Below are positions 6,757 to 8,579 of a stretch of 8,579 nucleotides of DNA, piece by piece. The notes under the pieces are model-generated. The model was given only the letters and a program-made list of their open reading frames with translations, searched no databases and was not told the DNA's origin. Made by a program: the position numbers and the translations under genes. Origin of the DNA: Lachnospiraceae bacterium (GTDB lineage: Bacteria; Bacillota; Clostridia; Lachnospirales; Lachnospiraceae); NCBI GenBank assembly GCA_024684155.1, contig JAIKXK010000001.1:1-8579 (forward strand), given 5' to 3'. Numbering within the stretch: the stretch's first letter is position 1; each line of letters begins with the position of its first letter.

Positions 6757-8579
6757 CTAAAATCCATTCATTGGATTAAAATCAAAACTCACATGGGCAT
6801 TTCGATAATGATTATTTTCAAGTAGCATGCCCTCAATCTGATCCTTGATTTTCACCAAAAGATCATAATCCGTATGTCTCAAATAAATCACTTTTCTGTA
6901 TATATCTTTTATCTTTAAAATACCAGCATCCTGTGGTCCAAATATCATTACCCCGGTGCCAAGATTTCTAATAAACTCCCCTAACATCTTTGCCTTTCCA
7001 TCTGCTTCATTTTCCATTTCTGAAGTAATCTGAATGGATAACATATGACAATAAGGAGGGTAATTCATTAAGGTACGATAAGCACTTTCCATCTTGTAAA
7101 ACTCATCATAATTTTGAGTTGCTGCAGATGTAATGCTGTAGTGATCCGGCTGGTAGGTTTGAATAATCACTCGTCCCGGACTATTTCCTCGTCCTGCACG
7201 ACCTGCCGCCTGGGTAATCATTTGAAAGGTACGTTCTGCACATCGATAGTCGCTAACGTTTAAGGACATATCTGCAGCTAAAATTCCCATCAAAGTAACT
7301 CCCGGGAAATCATGGCCCTTCACAATCATTTGGGTTCCGATTAACACATCTGCCTCTCCATTGGAAAAGGCATTTAAAATATCCTGATGAGCATTCTTTC
7401 CTTTTGTAGTATCTGCATCCATTCGAAGAGTACGTACTCCAGGGAAACGCTCCTTTACAATTTCTTCTATTTTTTCCGTTCCGGCTTTAAATCCACCAAT
7501 GTACTTCGAGCCACATTCAGGACAGATCGCAGGTTTATCTGTTTCATATCCACAATAATGACAAGTAAGTTTTCCATTTTTATGCAAACTTAAAGATACA
7601 TCACAGTGAGGACATTTTACCACATGACCGCACGCCCTACAAGAAACGAAGCCCATTAGCCCACGTCGATTTATAAAAAGCATGGCCTGTTCATGGTTAT
7701 TTAATCGCTGTTCCATTTCTCTTTGTAAACTCATACTTAAAATGGAGCGATTTCCACTCATAAGTTCCTGCCTTAAATCTACGATTTCACACTGTGGCAA
7801 AGATCGATTTTCCACACGATTTGGCATAGAAAGGAGGGTATATTCTCCATTTTTAGCCCTCGTAAAACTCTCCACGGAAGGAGTTGCAGAACCTAAAACA
7901 ATAGGAGCATTGGCCATCGCCGCCCTTTGCACTGCTGTTTCTCTCGCATGATACCTTGGAATCTGCTCACTCTTATAGGAATCATCATGTTCCTCATCCA
8001 TTACCACAAGTCCCAAATTCGGAAAAGGTGTAAAAAGAGCGGAACGAGGTCCAATCATAATTTTAATATCACCTTTTTTTGCCCGTTCAAACTGGTCAAA
8101 GCGTTCTCCTGGAGACAATCTCGAATTCATTATAGAAACTACGTCTCCAAAGCGACGATAAAAACGAACCAAAGTTTGATAAGTCAGAGAAATCTCCGGA
8201 ATCAAAACAATGACTTGCTTATCTTCCTTTAAGATATGATCAATCATCTCTAAATACACTTCTGTTTTTCCAGACCCCGTCACTCCATAGAGCAGATAAG
8301 GCTTTCTTTCACCCTTAGTATAGTCGTTGATAAATGTATCAACAACATTTTGCTGCATTGGATTTAGTTTATGACAAACCCAATTACCCTCAATCTTATC
8401 TGTGGGCTTTCGATAGCTTCTTTTTTCCGTAATACGGACATAGCCTGCCTTTTCAAAATCACGAATCACCGAAGTAGGCACATTCAACTTTTTCGTAACT
8501 ACATCCCAGGGAATCTGTTTATCTTCCATTAAAGCTAAAAGTAAGCGTTCTTTTGCCACGGAATGATTTTTACGGGAAA
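6757..8579 (-). CDS. priA: Primosomal replication-restart helicase PriA (N-terminus beyond the window)
   Basis: Superfamily 2 3'-5' DNA helicase that recognises stalled forks and loads the replisome. The frame is open to the right edge with no stop, so the 5' end and the N-terminal fork-binding domain are missing; about 607 residues are visible against some 730-805 in known PriA. A GTG at 8557-8559 is an internal valine codon, not the start. Counting from that codon as residue 1: Walker A GVTGSGKTE (92-100), DEEHD (188-192) as the DEAH-type box, LGSATPSVESF (222-232), and eight zinc-binding cysteines (307, 310, 316, 319, 333, 336, 346, 349) in the paired CxxC pattern unique to PriA. Motif V GTQMIVKGHDFPGVTL (408-423) and motif VI QAAGRAGRG (450-458) follow. 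The stop is 13 bp before def. No anomalies are seen in the visible part. Confidence 0.97.
   Translation of the reverse strand, partial: SRKNHSVAKERLLLALMEDKQIPWDVVTKKLNVPTSVIRDFEKAGYVRITEKRSYRKPTDKIEGNWVCHKLNPMQQNVVDTFINDYTKGERKPYLLYGVTGSGKTEVYLEMIDHILKEDKQVIVLIPEISLTYQTLVRFYRRFGDVVSIMNSRLSPGERFDQFERAKKGDIKIMIGPRSALFTPFPNLGLVVMDEEHDDSYKSEQIPRYHARETAVQRAAMANAPIVLGSATPSVESFTRAKNGEYTLLSMPNRVENRSLPQCEIVDLRQELMSGNRSILSMSLQREMEQRLNNHEQAMLFINRRGLMGFVSCRACGHVVKCPHCDVSLSLHKNGKLTCHYCGYETDKPAICPECGSKYIGGFKAGTEKIEEIVKERFPGVRTLRMDADTTKGKNAHQDILNAFSNGEADVLIGTQMIVKGHDFPGVTLMGILAADMSLNVSDYRCAERTFQMITQAAGRAGRGNSPGRVIIQTYQPDHYSITSAATQNYDEFYKMESAYRTLMNYPPYCHMLSIQITSEMENEADGKAKMLGEFIRNLGTGVMIFGPQDAGILKIKDIYRKVIYLRHTDYDLLVKIKDQIEGMLLENNHYRNAHVSFDFNPMNGF

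Noticed and set aside
6744..6767. Longer form of def starting at ATG 6765-6767
   Set aside because: It would overlap priA, add eight residues not typical of deformylases, and put the ideal GGAGG (6750-6754) inside the gene; the ATG at 6741-6743 fits far better.
8557..8559. GTG as the start of PriA
   Set aside because: The frame stays open to the window edge and the PriA N-terminal domain would be missing; this is an internal codon of a gene cut by the window.

Overview
The window is a tightly packed stretch of a low-GC Gram-positive chromosome with every supported gene on the minus strand. Gene order, read in the direction of transcription (right to left), is priA - def - (secreted transglutaminase-like gene) - fmt - rsmB - rlmN - stp/prpC - prkC. 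Apart from the extra gene this matches the conserved Firmicutes order known from Bacillus subtilis (priA-def-fmt-rsmB-rlmN-prpC-prkC). AT-rich codon use, the style of the PrkC activation loop and the PP2C N-terminus, and the lysine/tyrosine-rich secreted protein suggest a Clostridia member, probably Lachnospiraceae. This assignment is inference from protein style, not a database result.

Layout: the right edge (6757-8579) holds the C-terminal 80% or so of the primosomal helicase PriA, whose start lies beyond the window. Next come peptide deformylase (6258-6743), a secreted protein with a transglutaminase/cysteine-protease-like Cys-His-Asp triad (5106-6251), methionyl-tRNA formyltransferase (4116-5090), 16S rRNA m5C967 methyltransferase RsmB (2752-4044), the radical-SAM rRNA/tRNA methyltransferase RlmN (1713-2759), the PP2C phosphatase Stp/PrpC (961-1698), and the kinase domain of the Ser/Thr kinase PrkC (1-958, cut by the left edge). 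Most junctions are between -8 and +15 bp, with Shine-Dalgarno sites inside or directly after the preceding gene, so this reads as one operon with translational coupling. The only real intergenic gap is the 71 bp between fmt and rsmB, which holds a strong hairpin. No stretch longer than 300 bases lacks a gene, and I see no RNA genes, mobile elements or CRISPR.

Function: Fmt formylates initiator Met-tRNA and Def removes the formyl group from nascent proteins; RsmB and RlmN modify rRNA; the Stp/PrkC pair is an opposing phosphatase/kinase module that in relatives senses cell-wall fragments and tunes growth and translation. The odd one out is the secreted transglutaminase-like protein placed between def and fmt, which is the most interesting item here. 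The rest is ordinary core genome.
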